64,000 nt of DNA from Paragonimus westermani (GCA_008508345.1 QNGE01000102.1:350679-414678); one strand, 5' to 3'. Positions 9,180 through 20,600 are shown, numbered from the stretch's first letter. Made by a program: numbers and translations. The notes: generated from the sequence alone by a model not told the origin.

Positions 9180-12100
9180 AAACTTAAAAGGGGCACACAG
9201 CTGCCGGTTGCATTCACGTCAAGTTTACTTGGTCCTTCGAGCAGCAAACGTCACGTCGATTATGCTGTGACTCACTCGGATTCCATAAAGCTCCTTAAGG
9301 ACACTAGTATCCCAAACCTCTGCATTCAGTCGGTTTAGCAAGGTAATTGTTGACACCTTTCCAGCGTATCACAGTAGATTGGTGTCCCGATAACTGTTGG
9401 TGGCGTTCTGATCCAATCTTGTTTTGTTTATTTAATAACGCTGGCTTATCGCTACATATTGGAAGATCGTGCATCCGCCGTTCTTCAGAATTTTCCTTTG
9501 CAGTCCATCTTTACCTACAGCTTTTTCGTTTTACGGTTGTTTGATCGTCCTCCACACACCTACCGAATCCGGTAAAGGAGAAAGGGCATACCTGTTATCT
9601 TGTTATGACAGGCTGTTCACAGTCACCCAACCAATGGTATCAGGACCGTTAATTAAGCTACCAGGCCTTCATGATGTGTAACGCGCAACCGGAACCAGCA
9701 AGCGCGCACAAATTGAATTTGAGTTGTGTAACGGGGCGTGCTGTTGTGTTGTCGGTGCCGTCTTAGTTTGCGTTTGTGTAAGTCGTGTGCATGGCTTACT
9801 GGGCCTTCGGTTCATGCTTGTTCGTGCTGTTGCCTATTTCAGAACTGTTGTTCGAACCCCTACTTTGGAAGAAAACTGTTCCCTGGTGCGTCCACGTTGC
9901 CCGAAGGTTGGTCCGCGAAGTCACGGGTATTCAAAGTAGAGTCGGCTGGCCTGCATGTTACAAATGTCCTCTAGCTGAGTGCGTGAAATACCGGAGTCCT
10001 CGCCAATCAGTGCTATATCTGACCGGGCAGATAGGACAAGGGTCACCTTAAGCTAATCAAAGAGCACACCCTGTCGTTTACAGTTGGTGTAGCGTTGTAT
10101 CAACTCGCATTGCTTTTTCCACCAGTTGCCCTTGATCCCATCAAATTGTTCTACAAGTTGACGGTGAGCGCTCCGGGTTTGACTCTTTCATCTCCATTGC
10201 CTAAGTGCATTCTGGAAACAATAAAAGCTTCATTATACTCCCTTGTCAGGTGTGAAATGACTGAATTGTTTACAGGTGTCAAGTGGGTTGTAGCGGATAG
10301 CTGGTCATTTGTATAATCAGTGTGACACACAGCCGGACCATAAGCACTAATAAATGTGATAGACTTACTCCGATCGAGTCACAGACACATGGATATGATT
10401 CGAGGGCTAATGCGCGCGGTTCACCTATCACCAAAGAATTTGTGCGGTCAACTACCGCGAAATAAGCGCTGTACTCCATCACACCATCTACCGGGCAACG
10501 TATCCAGTGGAAGATGTACCCGGCGCCTGTTTCCCGAAACTTATCCTAGTCTGCAAGCCTCGTTTCATTCAACTTTGCAAAATGGATTCCACAGCGACTC
10601 CGTTCCATTTCAACCAGTCTAGTGCGGTTACCCGACCGTCCCGCACTGTGTCGACGGAGCAGCTTATACACATCCCACGTCCCGACGGACAGTGTCTAGT
10701 GTTGCCGGCCGCGTCCAACGATGGTACGAAGGGCCCCATTCGGAGCTCCTGGCTCATCAGTCTGACTTATCAGAAGAAAGAAAACAGGGTTTTCTTGAGG
10801 CACACTACCCAGTGCTTCTGACTGGAAAGTTTGATTGGTGAGGCAGCCGGATATAATGTTCCTTTCAGGGGCCTTCTCGGAGTCATTGACTTACAAGCCT
10901 AACTTGATTGGCAGTGTGGGGCTAACGTAATCGGAAGATGTAATTAATAACTTACTAACTTCTCATTTCGACTAATGCTGCGAGCAGCAGGTGCACTGTA
11001 AGCCACATCAAGCTTCTAGTGAGTAATACGAACTCTCGACCTTGCAGAACAATACTTCCCGCGGTCACGGTCAACTGTTGGGTGGTCAGGGTTTCTTATT
11101 GGGCTTGGTTTTCATAACCCCTTCTTCCACAAACGGAAGACAGCAGTGTCGCAACTCTAGGTATAGGTTAGCTGCACGCCCATAGCTTCGCGTCACACCT
11201 CCTAAACACTCTAGCACAACCAACAGTGCGACATGTAAACCTATGGGTTTAACTGGTTCTTGCCCAGGTGTTTCCCTTTGACCTATCTGACGTAGCTAAA
11301 TCTGGAAGAGCCGAATTTCTATACTTTTTCCTTATTAGGATGTTTCGGTGTTAATTTAACATGACCCAGGTAACTGGATCTAGACAAGTTAACGTGTTTT
11401 ACTCTCTGCATCTGACGCGACCGCGTTCTATCACTCCATAATTGTCAGTCAATCCTTGTGTGTCAGTGTGCACGATGACCGTGATGCACCAGATCAAAAC
11501 AGTGCACATGTCTATGCACAACGCCACTGTGACAGAAAGCGTCAGGCGTCTAAAGCCAACACAGTTCTCACGGAAAACCTTGTCACAAAATGGAACTTTC
11601 GGTGAGTTTCAAAATTCTTTACAAGCAGTTGATTTCTCACTTGTCAAACTCGGCATTTTGTTTTAATCGGAAGCACACTTACCAGGTTTCTATTTGTTCC
11701 CTTTTTCAACAGATGACAGAATGTAGGTTGATCAGTGTTCACAACGTTCGCTGGTATTTTGGTTTATGACAAATAAGCTGTTACTGACATTATCATTGTA
11801 TTCCATGACAGAAAAAAACCGATTGTATTTAAGCTGAAGCACTGTAGAAATTGTGATTCCAAGCACTGGCGACGATCTTTCCCCACAGATCAACCAAGAG
11901 GCTTCAGAAACGGTTAACATAAATACTAGTTTACATGATAACCACTCAACGTTTTATTTGGACGTAAGACACTGAAGCCTGATATGAGAGAAGCTTTCAG
12001 GGTGGAACTACTTCAGTCAGCTCCGGCGGCTTGAAATTGTTGCACCGTCTCCCTTCAGCACGGACAATACAAAAAAGACTTTGATAACGAGATTTAATAG

Positions 12101-13227
12101 ACCAACCAACAGGATACAAAGTAAATCACAGCTACCTTTTTACAGGTCAGTTATTATATCAACATACAGTAAACTGAGTGCCCAACCTGGGTGATTCTCA
12201 AACTACCATCCAAAGTTTGTCAGCGGAATTAGATGCAAAAGGAGTGGCTAAAGCTGAAGAATTGAGTTCCTATACTGCCTACCCAAGGATGGTGTGCACT
12301 CCCCACAATATGACTGAGAATTAATCTTGAAAATGTAACTGCACTCCAAGACGGTTGCTTTCTCTAGTATTCGGGCGATAAACACAAACTTTAATACGTA
12401 ACTTACTCGAGGCTGGCGTACACCTGGAGTTTGAGCGTTTACGAGCCGTCTGCCAACAGCCTCAACGGTTTTCGCGCTTTTTTGTTTTATAAAAAGTATA
12501 TATTTTTACTGCCTAACTCACATCGTGGAAATCGCTCATCAGGATTAGTACAGCACCTCCAAAACGTTACATTTTACTTCCTATACCACCTTACCGTATG
12601 TACCAAAAGTCATGTTTGAAAGTCTTGCTGATATGAGTTGATGGTAACCCACTAGAGTAAGTGGATGCCTTTCATTGTCCTCGCATCCTCCATCTTTCAA
12701 GTCAGGTTTGATCTGTGATAGCTGAAAGATACAGTGAAGTGTGATCTGGCGACCTTGCGGGTCCACAGCTGTGGTAGAGTAATATTAGCAATGTGTGAAT
12801 GTCGTTGATCTACGCAGTCGCATTACAGTCACATCCATTCGCGTACTGTCGTTTAATCCAGTGCCGGTGTCACACATTTTTGCAACAGCACTAGTTCAAC
12901 GCGTTACTCCATTGTTAAAGTTTATTCTCACTCGCGATTAAACACTGTTGGTTGGCCTGTCTCCCCCAGGGTGTAAGCAAGTAGTGCATTATCCCAGCTT
13001 CCGATCAGATCAGTGAGCGACAGCGGAATTCGAGGTAATTTCCTGTCATGCCCCAAAAGACTTACAATTAGGTGATGCGAATTGAACGGTCCAGCTGATA
13101 GCACTAGAGCCGAGACGAGTCGTAACACCCTCATGCATTCGTCGCCGTTGTACACATGTGTGCTTAAGGCACTGAGTTTCGGTACATAATGTACACTGTT
13201 CTAAATTTTTCTCACGAAAAGTTCGAC
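9180..13227. other. Unassigned DNA; possible coding patch at 10.36-10.82 kb
   Basis: Most of this stretch shows nothing. Two overlapping open frames at 10356-10622 and 10507-10821 lie in a patch with more balanced composition. The second reads P-R-F-I-Q-L-C-K-M and later H-I-P-R-P-D-G-Q-C-L-V-L-P-A-A. I do not recognise a family. It could be an exon or the remains of another retroelement. Confidence 0.3.
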
Positions 13228-13241
13228 AAACGTGATTTTGT
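13228..13241. repeat. Left target-site duplication of the PLE
   Basis: The 14-mer aaacgtgattttgt occurs exactly here and again at 16081-16094, directly outside the two ends of the Penelope-like element. The bases beyond differ, as expected for a target-site duplication made on insertion. Confidence 0.8.
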
Positions 13242-13402
13242 TTGAGTATCTTGAATATGCCCAGTTTACTCATGAGAAAAAACGCGTCGCAAACAAGCTT
13301 GTTTTCAGTGCTTCATCATCAGGCTAAATACAACACATTTATGTGGGTTTGCTGGGGGTAGTATGTCCGTGGGGTGAGGGATGGTGATCATTAATGTTCA
13401 GC
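13242..13402 (-). repeat. Inverted terminal block at the PLE 5' end (3' end joined to 5' start)
   Basis: Read on the minus strand from 13400, this block repeats the PLE 3' terminus (ctgaacattaatgatcacc onward, matching 15951 on). It passes through the hammerhead-like core (13286-13326). It then continues into the first bases of the element, 'gcatattcaagatactcaaa', matching the sense start at 13443-13462 with one change. It is therefore an inverted piece of a head-to-tail junction between two PLE units. Together with 13403-13464 it forms a hairpin with about 60-base arms and a loop of about 100 bases. Confidence 0.85.
13286..13326 (-). ncRNA. Hammerhead ribozyme-like motif, antisense copy in the PLE 5' block
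   Basis: On the minus strand: TAGC, CTGATGA (13322-13316), a short stem II region, GAAA, the self-complementary ACAAGCTTGT, TT, then GCGA. Compared with the sense copy at 16026-16065, the last half of stem I is GCGA and not GCTA, so stem I keeps only two clear pairs. This copy would probably cleave poorly. Confidence 0.5.
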
Positions 13403-13894
13403 AAGCTTGTTTGCTACGCGTTTTTTCTCGTGACTAAACTGGGCATATTCAAGATACTTAAACAAACTAAAGACCCCACTGTACTGAAAGAACTTAATAA
13501 TTATATTAAGTTCAGTACACAAATGGCGGAGGTAAACGCGGCTGTCGAGTTTTTCGAACAATGTATCGAACGCTTAGAATTTCCGAAGCGATACTGGACC
13601 ATCCTGAGACGAAATCGCATTAAAATCAACGGGACTTCACTACAGCGACTAGCTCTAAATGAGAAAGACACACGGACTAGCAGGGCATGTGACTTGGACT
13701 ACAAGCAGACTGTTTCCGCGAGGATATAAGCAGAGTTGTCACCGAATGAGGCAAACGAGTTTGAGTTTGAGTTCAACAGGTCGTGGCCAAAAGACGAGAA
13801 AAGAAGTCAGGAAGGCTAAGAAATCAGCTCAACCCGACCAAACCTAAGGCCGAATTTCCGAAAAATCCAGAACGGTACGTGCATAATTTTCTCT
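13394..13894 (+). pseudogene. PLE protein, N-terminal region interrupted by two stops
   Basis: The frame used by the downstream RT is open from 13394 to TAA at 13727-13729, reopens, meets a second TAA at 13817-13819, and then runs uninterrupted into the RT. It encodes a segment with F-F-E-Q-C-I-E-R-L, K-R-Y-W-T-I-L and a basic, Glu-rich stretch, followed by a V-L-S-L-G-P-K-F-C block, a conserved feature near the start of PLE RT regions. The first codons overlap the terminal repeat and may be untranslated. The ATG at 13523, which opens M-A-E-V-N-A-A-V-E, is a plausible real start (inference). Confidence 0.7.
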
Positions 13895-15553
13895 TTGGTG
13901 TTGGGCAAATTTGCTTTTGAAGTTCTATCATTAGGACCGAAATTCTGCTGTACTAGGAGTAAACTTAGACAACTGGACTTAAAAAGTCAATTTGAGAACC
14001 TTTATGAACAATTTATCGATCTGAAACCCTCATCACCTATGAACGTTGCGATGCTCAAAGCAACTCTAGTCCAGTCATGCTATCACTACCTGACCCGGAA
14101 AACCATAAGTAAAAATCTGCTCACTGGACAGCACCTAACCTCACTGGAGTCACTAAAGCGAGATGAGGATATAATAATATCCAGACCTGACAGAGGTGCT
14201 GGAATCATCATGCTGACTAAAGCCGACTATTTAGCTAAAATTAATGCACTACTGGCAGACAAAACCAAATTCGTTTGTACAGAAACGGAAAAGGACAAAA
14301 CAGTGGCCATTGAGAAGGCATTCACGAAAACACTGAGATGTATGAAACAACGAAGACTGATTGACTCAACTATCTTCGAGAGAATTAGACCAGTAAGTAG
14401 TGTAATTCCTAGGCATTATGGGCTGTCTAAAGTGCATATAAACGGAGTGCCGCTACCTCCGATTCTAGACATGGGTAATTCGCCATATCATGCAACGGCA
14501 AAATGGCTAATCCAATTGTTAGAGCCGGCCAGGAAGATACTAGCGATTCACAATCTTAGAGATTCTTTTGAATTTGTCGAAACGGTTAAACACCTGAGTG
14601 CAAAGGGAATGCGTTTATTCTCGCTTGACTTCACGTCTCTCTTCACAAATATCCCACTAAGTGAGACAATCGAGTTTCTCGGTTGGTATATAGAGAGTAA
14701 TGGCATAAACGTGGGGATACCAGTGGATGAACTAAAGCAGCTTTTGTATCGCTGCACCTACAACGTTCAGTTCAGGTTTTCGGACAAGCTCTATCGCCAA
14801 AAGGACGGAGTAGCAATGAGGTCACCGTTAGGTCCCTTACTAGCCGATACCTTCATGGCAAAGTTTGAAAGTAATTCATTAGCAGACCACATTAAGTCAC
14901 TGGTTCTTTATAAACGTTATATAGATGACAGTATCTGCATGACAGGTGAATCTGAATGTCTCAATAAAACATTAATGCAATTCAACAGTGCCCATAAGAA
15001 TATCCGATTCACTCTGGAGCCCGAATCACCAGCAGTGATGGCGTTCTTAGATGTGTTCATGTCACGTCGTGAGGACGATACAGTACAACGTAAGGTATAT
15101 CGTAAAGCAACCTGGACAGGACAGTATACACATTTTAATAGCTCCGTACCTTTGGGACAAAAGAAAAACCTAGTCCGGTGTTTGCTAGATAGAGCCTTGA
15201 GAATTTGCTCAGATGACACCATAGAGGAAGAAAAACAGTTTATATTTAACACACCCCTTGAAAATAGCTACCCGGAACAGTTTATTTGTAAGCACATGAT
15301 AGTTAGCACAAAGGTAGGTGTGCCGCAAACGGTAGACAGAAAGCCTGTCTATATTACTTTGCCTTTCAAAGGCGATAGCAATGCTGAAAATATAAACAGG
15401 AAACTTAAAGTAGCGCTTAACAAAACCTATTTCGCAGCCCAATTACGTATTCGGTTTACATCCACACCAATTTTGCGTCCCCAGCTGAAAGATATATTGT
15501 CTGTACATGCTGCCTCTTTTTGTGTTTACCGTCCTGTGGAACAAGCTACATAG
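13895..15553 (+). CDS. PLE reverse transcriptase (552 codons open)
   Basis: This long frame copies RNA into DNA in the PLE cycle. Visible blocks: R-P-D-R-G-A-G-I-I-M near residue 100 (the PLE K-P-D-K-G-x-x motif); motif A F-S-L-D-F-T-S-L-F-T with catalytic Asp at residue 245; motif B A-M-R-S-P-L-G-P at 307-314, where the family has A-M-G-S-P-L-G-P; and motif C Y-I-D-D with Asp 344 and 345. A later F-L-D-V follows, usual after motif C. No start is asserted: the frame runs in from upstream and is interrupted there by stops. At the 3' end it shifts out of frame at about 15525-15540, just before the GIY-YIG domain, and ends early. The Arg in motif B probably impairs nucleotide binding. Confidence 0.9.
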   Translation: MVLGKFAFEVLSLGPKFCCTRSKLRQLDLKSQFENLYEQFIDLKPSSPMNVAMLKATLVQSCYHYLTRKTISKNLLTGQHLTSLESLKRDEDIIISRPDRGAGIIMLTKADYLAKINALLADKTKFVCTETEKDKTVAIEKAFTKTLRCMKQRRLIDSTIFERIRPVSSVIPRHYGLSKVHINGVPLPPILDMGNSPYHATAKWLIQLLEPARKILAIHNLRDSFEFVETVKHLSAKGMRLFSLDFTSLFTNIPLSETIEFLGWYIESNGINVGIPVDELKQLLYRCTYNVQFRFSDKLYRQKDGVAMRSPLGPLLADTFMAKFESNSLADHIKSLVLYKRYIDDSICMTGESECLNKTLMQFNSAHKNIRFTLEPESPAVMAFLDVFMSRREDDTVQRKVYRKATWTGQYTHFNSSVPLGQKKNLVRCLLDRALRICSDDTIEEEKQFIFNTPLENSYPEQFICKHMIVSTKVGVPQTVDRKPVYITLPFKGDSNAENINRKLKVALNKTYFAAQLRIRFTSTPILRPQLKDILSVHAASFCVYRPVEQAT

Positions 15554-15876
15554 GCCGCACAACAAGGCGACTATCTGAACGCATGCGGGAGCATCATCCG
15601 GCGTGGCTAGCTCGAGGATCGATAAAGGTTTGCTCATCAGCTGTCGCTACTCATTTGATGGAATCGAATCATCTGATCAACCCGGCCGATTCGTTCAAGC
15701 CTATCTATCACGTCGGTGGAGCGCAATCAAAGTAGGTCAAATGTCGCCTACTAGCCAGTGCAGAAGCTATCACAATCAGCCTACATTCGCCCCCGCTATG
15801 CTCACATAAACGTCTGGTCAAAACACTGAACCTTCCGTGGCCCTGTATCGATAGCCCGTATCGATCTGTTACATAG
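15520..15876 (+). pseudogene. PLE GIY-YIG endonuclease domain, frame-shifted and with one stop
   Basis: In the frame one base off the RT frame: S-C-G-T-S-Y-I-G-R-T-T-R-R-L then E-R-M-R-E-H-H-P, the Y-I-G half and catalytic Arg helix of a GIY-YIG nuclease with the Cys and His pattern typical of PLEs. Then come V-A-T-H-L and F-K-P-I-Y-H-V, a TAG at 15733-15735, and in the same frame A-S-A-E-A-I-T-I, L-C-S-H-K-R-L and L-N-L-P-W-P (to 15843). The frame closes at 15874-15876. In PLEs this nuclease nicks the target DNA to prime reverse transcription. One frameshift and one stop separate it from an intact fusion with the RT. The TTG at 15520 is not a real start. Confidence 0.85.
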
Positions 15877-15950
15877 GAGTACCGATTTTCCGAAAACGAT
15901 TACAACCCAATTCACTGGCCTACATAACTAGATTTCACGAGTTTGACTGA

Positions 15951-16080
15951 CTGAACATTAATGATCACCATCCCTCACCCCACGGACATACTACCCCCAG
16001 CAAACCCACATAAATGTGTTGTATTTAGCCTGATGATGAAGCACTGAAAACAAGCTTGTTTGCTACGCGTTTTTTTTTCA
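15951..16080 (+). repeat. Sense terminal block at the PLE 3' end
   Basis: The block starts 'ctgaacattaatg' and ends in a run of T followed by 'ca' at the target-site duplication. It matches the minus strand of 13290-13400 almost base for base and contains the hammerhead-like fold. PLE copies often carry such pseudo-LTR blocks in direct or inverted orientation; here they are inverted. Confidence 0.85.
16026..16065 (+). ncRNA. Hammerhead ribozyme-like motif (type I layout, very short stem III)
   Basis: The order is TAGC (16026-16029), core CTGATGA (16030-16036), a 9-base stem II region (16037-16045), core GAAA (16046-16049), palindromic ACAAGCTTGT (16050-16059) as stem III, TT (16060-16061, the U-H cleavage position), then GCTA (16062-16065), which pairs with TAGC as stem I. 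Hammerheads with tiny stem III are known at the termini of Penelope-like elements. The weak point is stem II, whose bases pair poorly, so activity is uncertain. Predicted cleavage falls after 16061, which is where the sense start of the element begins (GCTACGCG at 13413). Confidence 0.6.
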
Positions 16081-16094
16081 AAACGTGATTTTGT
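16081..16094. repeat. Right target-site duplication of the PLE
   Basis: Exact second copy of aaacgtgattttgt, directly after the element's terminal T-rich run. See the partner at 13228-13241. Confidence 0.8.
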
Positions 16095-17626
16095 AGGTTT
16101 CGTTTTCATATCATCAATTCCGGCTATAATGAATCAAACGAACGAACCAGGTAAGGTTAAAAGTGGACACGGTATGCGGTGCACTAAAACCATCCTGTTA
16201 ATCCCACTCGCCTAATCTGTCCAACTTTGACCAAGGGAAGGACAATCGAACTGAAAACTGGTTCAGACAACCAGATATTCCAAGAATCATCCAAATGCAC
16301 TGTACACCAGTCTCGGCACCTATACCATCAACCGATATGGGTTGTCCACGCGTCCATCATCTCGAATGTGGAGACAGGCACAGATGATAAGAGGCAACTA
16401 AACACACATGCACACACGACTAACTTTTCAGACCGATTTGGGCCCGATTGACATGTCATCACTATTCGCGTATTACCACAGATAGGTACATAAACCTCAA
16501 AATCGTTTATGTTCAATCACCTCTCAGCTGTCTATAGCATAGCGCATGTCACCACAGTCCGGCTAGGGTACGTCGGTGGAAACTGTGTTCTGGGTATGCC
16601 GATTGCTGTCCTGCCAGCCAGCCAGCCTGTCCGTACATACACCCACGCCTAAGCGCAGTCAAATCAACCTGATTTGTTCGATTATGCGAAATCATGGAAA
16701 CCGGTACGAAAAACCAGAAGGGACTGCATAATCTTCCTGTCAATCGGACCCACATTACTCAGCAAAACCTGTCCAAACCACATTTTCGTTGTTTACAGAA
16801 GTCAGACATGGACCCCGGACACTTGAATCTGTCTATCACAACCGCCAATCGGACACAGACATTGAACGCGAGTCGATGACGGCTGGGTGAAATGCTCGAG
16901 TTTTTTAATCTCCCTCTGTCTCTTTCTGTCCACGCTCAGAAAGCAATGCGCACTCGTGCATGTTGCAGTGTACTGTCGCCCAGGTGATACGAAGTTTAGC
17001 AGTACAGTGTGTATTTTGCGGAACTTAGTTTTTTTAATCGAATTATTGTTTGCCAAGACGGTATATTTACAGAACTTACGCAAGGTGGAGTGTTTGCGAA
17101 CAGAACTGCTTTCGATGTAACTGTACATCTAGCAGACACACTTTAATAGAATTAAGTGAATGTCAAGAAGCTGCTGACAAATAACTAAACAAAAGACAGT
17201 GATTGTGTAGTTGACTGGATAGCTCAAAATCCACCAGTAACTCTTTTACACATTTACGAGGAACGAACAATGACTGTATTCAATGGACTGTCGAAATAAA
17301 GTCGGGCTATGGACGGTAGTCATCAGCCTATCGTCACTTTATCTTTCTAGTATGGTGGCCTTTTTGATCTCAGTATAATCGAATAGTGAACTAGTACCAC
17401 ATAATTAATCCAGATAGTAAGAAACACCATCACATTAGGTGGCCTTACAATTACGTGAAATCATTCCTTGACCATGCTGTTTAACTCACTTTTATTAAAC
17501 CACTCAGTCACAAAACGTTGTTCACAAGAGAAGATCCCTTGTATAAATATTCTTCCTTAAAAAGTCGGATAGACCGACACAAAGGCCATATAATTTTTTA
17601 TCGAAAACAAGCCATCTCACTACTAT

Positions 17627-17650
17627 TACATATATATGTATACATATATA
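17627..17650. repeat. Palindromic AT-rich tract
   Basis: A 24-base alternating TA/CA/TG tract centred on 'tatgtataca', self-complementary, so it can extrude as a small hairpin. Confidence 0.6.
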
Positions 17651-20600
17651 ATGTGCCACCACCAACCGCATGTGAACACTGTCCATGACAAAAATTCTGC
17701 CGTCTTAATCATCTTGTCTCTTGTCCCTAAAGTCTGGTTATCTTTTCAACTTAGTCTTACACATGAATAACACGTTTGTTTCCAATAGTTACATGCTTCA
17801 TGTTCATCTTAACCTTCTACCTAAATAAGTGACGGTAGCCGATTCCGTTTTTGAAAGACATTCACCCACACACCTCCGAGGATTTTATGATGGTATGTGA
17901 ACGAAATGGCCGGTGCAAACCCCATGTGTCGAGTTCTGTGCATGGGTGTCAACTAGTTTCCGCCAAGTGACAGACTAGTCCCAAAACGGATGCCTCCAAC
18001 TAGAGTTGAGGCTAACAAGGGTAAAGAAACGCTTGTTGGATGTGAGTCAAGAAGTGATCATCAACAGACGTGGAACAATTTATTTTGGCTTCCAAGCATG
18101 ATGCCCAAATGAATCATTCTGTACGCACGATTGTGAGTAAAACAATGATCGCTTGGACTTCGGTGAGAGCGTCTCTTCACAGTGTGTTACAAGGTGAGAT
18201 CAGTCTAAGTGGTGGACACCGATGAATCCGCCTACTTTATTCGTAACACTGACTGGTTAGCCAACAATCCAGAGTTTGACTAAACATGACAATTTGATCT
18301 TTGGTTTGAGATGGCTACTTTACAGATACGTATCTGTGACGGTTCTTAACCAGCTTTCCATTTTCTCCACAAATCTGCTCACTTGCAAATGCAACTCAGT
18401 GAAAAAACATAATGGCTCATAAAACGAGGAGCGCAGTCACTATTTTGACCAACACAAAGAACATAACGTGACCTGTTGCTGCCGGACACCAACATCCTTT
18501 TACGTTCACTGTAAATTAAGAGATTTCAGTCCTTCTGCTGTCTTGATGAGGATCTCTGTATTAAAACCAGAATATCGCTTACAGCAGATAACTGAATTTC
18601 CATTCTGATGCACTTTTCAGATAACATGCTTCGACGAAAAACCACAGACTGGAGTTGCATTTATTTTGAGACTCTTCATCAGTGGCTTTGCTTTTTCGGA
18701 ACGGAACTGTTGGTTGTGGACAGGTACCAGACTATTATTCTATGAATAACGTGTTAATTATGACCAAATCTTCTCGTCGTTAGCACAGCAGCAGTTGAAT
18801 GCTTCGTTTTATGACATTGACTGAAAAAAGGATTAGCTCAAGCAAAATTCGAACTACAACCAATCTGTGAGCCCAGAGCTAATCATCAATAATCTAACCG
18901 TATAGCAGTCAACTCGGGTTTGGGATAATAACTAATATAAGCTGACTTCAAATAACAGGTAGCGGGGAGCTACTTATAAAGGGAGAAATGCCTAATGTTT
19001 GAGGCACTGTCAGTGGTTCAGAGTAGTTATCATCTGTGCAAAACAAAGCCATGCAGCTACGAAGCGTACCAACCCATAAACCAATGAAAACGGTCAGAGT
19101 GCTTGGATTTGTAAAGTAAACTATTGTAATACGGGTTTCAAGAACAGTCGTTTGCCGACTACAAAGCTCTATAGTTTCGGATTCACCTATCAAAAGGGCG
19201 TTACCACAATTATTCAGATATGCTCTGGTTACCCTGTTGCTATTGGTCCAGAAACTGTCAACTCGAATAATCCTTCGCGACTCGAGTGCCTGGAGAACAA
19301 GATGTGATTATTGTACTACTAGGTTAGGTTGCCAAAACAAATGTATTACCTATCCCCACGTATAAGATCGCCTATACTCCGAAGCTAACTAGTTCATCGT
19401 TTACAGTCATGCTAACCAATTCAAACAGCACACAGACGCAGAACTATTGTCCCCTGGAGTGTATTAAGAATCTATAAAGAGGAAGTATTTAGGAGGGCTA
19501 CTGGATGGAAAACATCCAGGTTGTCCTATCATAACAAGCGCAGATATAATAAATGTTTTATAAAGTGAAATACTTCTAACTGAGGTTGTAATAACCTATT
19601 ACACTAACAACACCAAAAAAACCTCGTTCCTGATGCCATCTCTGTCCAGTATGTAGTCAAAGGAAGATCAGCTCCGGTTTTAGCAATCCTGAGATAACCG
19701 TGTCAACATTCGGTCCACTGACCGCACATTCGCACTGGTCATATTAACATACCCCAAAAATTCAATCGATGACCCATATCTTAATTTTTCATTTGCGTTC
19801 GAATCACAAATTTCATTTATTATATATCGGGGAATTTTTGGGAAACAATCAATATGAGTTGCACGGTTCAACCGGAAGTTTCACAAAGTGGAGATCTTAA
19901 CTGGCTCATCGAGTGGGAATGCGATCGCCTCATAAACAGCAGCGTGGTCGGGTGGCATTGTTTATCTTAGCCTAATATAGACAAGTACTTCATTTAAACG
20001 AAAATGAATAGTCAAAACAGACTCGTTAGTGGTGAAGTGAACCCTACGATATGATCCTCGAAACATAACGGGATTTCCTAGCAAGTAAGACATTCGGCGA
20101 ACGTCAGTTTTCTGTCGAACAAAAGGTCGCAATGCGTTTATCATAGCTAACCTGTCTAGCGAAAAGTGTATGGAACATACCCTTATCCCATTGTGCACTA
20201 TTTTAAAACGTAGCCACTAATATTGTTTTTTTCCAGTAAAGTATAAAATTCCTTCATTACAGTCATTTTGTGCCTAGATTTTGTCATTTAGACCGGTAGC
20301 TTCAGTTAACCGATTGTCATGACAGTTCTACATTGTTGCGTTTGCGTTAAAAACAAGACATCAAAGAGACCGTTTCTGTTCAAACCAAAGAACAGGTAGA
20401 TAGCTAGAAACCGAAGTGATTCACATATTCCAGCCCATTGGCTAGTATTTCAACAAAGAAGGAATTGAGAGTGGGAAAAAAGGGGTCGATTGGGTAGGTT
20501 TGCAAGAAAAATCGTGTTTTGTTAATTTTAACCGCTTCGCTTGAATAACTTTATCCATTGGGCTAACTAACACCATTCATTCTTACAGTTAGTCAAGAGT

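Larger units (their letters stand above)
13242..16080 (+). mobile_element. Penelope-like element (PLE), nearly complete, about 2.84 kb
   Basis: The element lies between two exact 14-bp direct repeats. Inside it are, in order, an inverted terminal block (13242-13402), the sense start of the element (13403 on), an RT/GIY-YIG coding region (about 13394-15876) and a sense terminal block (15951-16080) with a hammerhead-like fold. PLEs are retroelements with a telomerase-like RT, a GIY-YIG nuclease and terminal repeats of varied orientation, which is the layout seen here. The coding region has two early in-frame stops, one frameshift, one late stop and an altered motif B, so this copy is inactive but not old. 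The transcript would run on the plus strand. Confidence 0.9.

Noticed and set aside
14548..15252. Minus-strand frames inside the PLE RT
   Set aside because: They are the antisense shadow of the RT frame, which carries all the recognised motifs.
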